A stretch of 5,075 nt of DNA, taken from the NCBI GenBank assembly GCA_003535455.1, contig DOHD01000007.1, positions 1-5,075 on the forward strand. Direction: 5' to 3'. The notes below the pieces were generated by a model. That model worked only from the letters and a program-made list of their open reading frames with translations, had not been told where the DNA came from and made no database searches. The stretch comes from Acidimicrobium sp. (GTDB lineage: Bacteria; Actinomycetota; Acidimicrobiia; Acidimicrobiales; Ilumatobacteraceae). Below, piece by piece: positions 4,076-5,075 of the stretch. Both the position numbers and the translations under genes were made by a program. Numbering within the stretch: the first letter of the stretch is position 1; each line of letters starts with the position of its first letter.

Positions 4076-5075
4076 GTCGCATCTACGGGTCTGCTCAACA
4101 ACGCCCGACAACTTCACGAGAATCTTTTTATTCGAATTCATTCACGCCACACATCGCCGAATTGGCGATTGACGTTCAAGGTCGCATCTCAGAAATCAAC
4201 GAAGTCAGACTTCGGTTGGGTCGTCTCGCAAAACTTCGTCAGCAACTTGCTAATCACGGCTACGGGGCCGCCCTTTTGAGCGACCCGATGAATATTCGAT
4301 ACGCAACCGGCTCACGCAACATGATGGTATGGACAATGCATGCTCCCGGCCGGTACGTCTTTGTCCCGATTGATGGGCCAGTCGTCATGTTCGAATACGG
4401 CACCGGCAAACACCTATCGGAAGGTCTTGAAACCATCGACGAGTTGCGAACCGGCGTCTCTAATTTTTATTTCATGACAGGCCCACGATCAGAAGAGAAA
4501 ATAGAACTGTGGTCGCGTGACATCATCTCGCTGATGCGACAATACGGAGGCGCCGATCAAAGAATGGCTGTTGACCGTTGTGAACCATGGGCAGCGAAGC
4601 ACTTTATCGATGCTGGTATCTCACTATTTGACGCCCAAGAGCCCATCGAAAAAGCACGCATGATCAAGTTGCCCGAAGAGATTCAATGTTTGCAGCTCGC
4701 AATAGATGTTTGCGATGTATCGGTCAATCGCATGCGCGAGTCAATCAAACCTGGCATCACCGAGAACCAACTCTGGGGCGTTCTACATGACAACAACATC
4801 GCCCATGACGGCGAATGGATCGAGTGTCGTCTTCTCGCGTCAGGACAACGAACAAATCCATGGTTTCAAGAATCTGGCAACAAAATAATCGAAGCGGGCG
4901 AAATCGTTGCGTTTGATACTGACATGGTCGGACCGATGGGTTATCTTGCAGACATATCTCGCACCTACGTTTGCCCCGGCAAAAAGCCCACTTCAAATCA
5001 ACGGATGCTCTATGACATCGCCCAAGAACAGTTGCTGACCAACATCGACCTGATCAAACCTGGGCTTTCGTTCAG
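4063..5075 (+). CDS. M24-fold metalloprotein resembling DMSP lyase DddP (3' end outside window)
   Basis: An open frame from ATG 4063 gives 337 codons and continues past the edge; relatives run to roughly 430-450 residues. Residues about 50-190 form a creatinase-type N-terminal domain (DPMNIRYATGSRN near 74-86). The M24 'pita-bread' domain begins near the A-R-M-I-K-L-P-E-E block (199-206). Two stretches recall DddP rather than aminopeptidase P: G-E-W-I-E-C-R-L-L-A-S-G (250-261) followed by R-T-N-P-W-F-Q-E (263-270), and F-D-T-D (284-287) with a further Asp at 297. Asp285, Asp287 and Asp297 keep the spacing I recall for metal ligands of the Ruegeria lacuscaerulensis enzyme (295, 297, 307). DddP cleaves dimethylsulfoniopropionate to dimethyl sulfide and acrylate. 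The remaining ligands (His and two Glu) lie beyond the window, so activity cannot be judged. An inactive paralogue or a Xaa-Pro peptidase remains possible. GTG 4072 is an alternative start; a GGAG-like site 12 bases before ATG 4063 is weak. Confidence 0.85.
   Translation, partial: MGAVSRIYGSAQQRPTTSRESFYSNSFTPHIAELAIDVQGRISEINEVRLRLGRLAKLRQQLANHGYGAALLSDPMNIRYATGSRNMMVWTMHAPGRYVFVPIDGPVVMFEYGTGKHLSEGLETIDELRTGVSNFYFMTGPRSEEKIELWSRDIISLMRQYGGADQRMAVDRCEPWAAKHFIDAGISLFDAQEPIEKARMIKLPEEIQCLQLAIDVCDVSVNRMRESIKPGITENQLWGVLHDNNIAHDGEWIECRLLASGQRTNPWFQESGNKIIEAGEIVAFDTDMVGPMGYLADISRTYVCPGKKPTSNQRMLYDIAQEQLLTNIDLIKPGLSF

Noticed and set aside
3838..4101. Minus-strand open frame of 87 codons across the dehydrogenase/M24 junction
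   Set aside because: It is antisense to two well-supported genes in an operon and has no domain signature.
4153..4169. Small hairpin ATCGCC-GAATT-GGCGAT early in the M24 gene
   Set aside because: The stem is only six bases, inside a clear reading frame and with no U-run. There is not enough to claim a regulatory role.
1..5075. CRISPR array, tRNA, rRNA, insertion sequence or phage remnant
   Set aside because: I found no regularly spaced repeats, cloverleaf-like sequence, terminal inverted repeats with a transposase, or phage-type genes. The only long repeat is the 55-base gene-start duplication.

Overview
The window looks like ordinary chromosomal DNA from a free-living heterotrophic bacterium of intermediate GC content. 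Uptake, regulation and catabolism genes are packed closely together. A Tat-type export signal, an ABC-transporter binding protein of the peptide/opine class, a GcvA-like LysR regulator and a DddP-like M24 protein would suit an aquatic or marine proteobacterium or actinobacterium. The sequence alone does not settle the phylum. I see no tRNA, rRNA, CRISPR array, transposase or phage gene.

Layout. Bases 1-55 are the first 18 codons of a second binding-protein gene that runs off the left edge on the minus strand. Bases 56-294 are intergenic and hold inverted repeats, including two overlapping, mutually exclusive hairpins. Bases 295-1941 (minus) encode a complete family 5 solute-binding protein. 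Bases 1942-2135 are its upstream region. Bases 2136-3053 (minus) encode a LysR-type regulator. Bases 3054-3133 are a compact divergent promoter region. Bases 3134-4075 (plus) encode an NAD-type beta-hydroxyacid dehydrogenase. Its 3' end overlaps the start of an M24-fold protein (4063 to beyond 5075, plus) that closely resembles the DMSP lyase DddP.

How the genes may work together (inference). The LysR protein probably controls one or both divergent units. The minus-strand unit supplies periplasmic binding proteins for an ABC importer whose permeases and ATPases lie outside the window. The plus-strand unit couples an M24-type enzyme to a 3-hydroxyacid dehydrogenase. If the M24 protein is a true DddP, it would cleave dimethylsulfoniopropionate (DMSP) to dimethyl sulfide and acrylate. 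The dehydrogenase could then act on a three-carbon hydroxyacid formed from acrylate. If it is not, the locus is better read as uptake and breakdown of a peptide-like or opine-like compound.

The most useful discoveries are the hidden tandem paralogue of the binding protein at the left edge, the DddP-like metal-site pattern in the truncated right-hand gene, and several inverted repeats in and between genes that gene calls do not explain.
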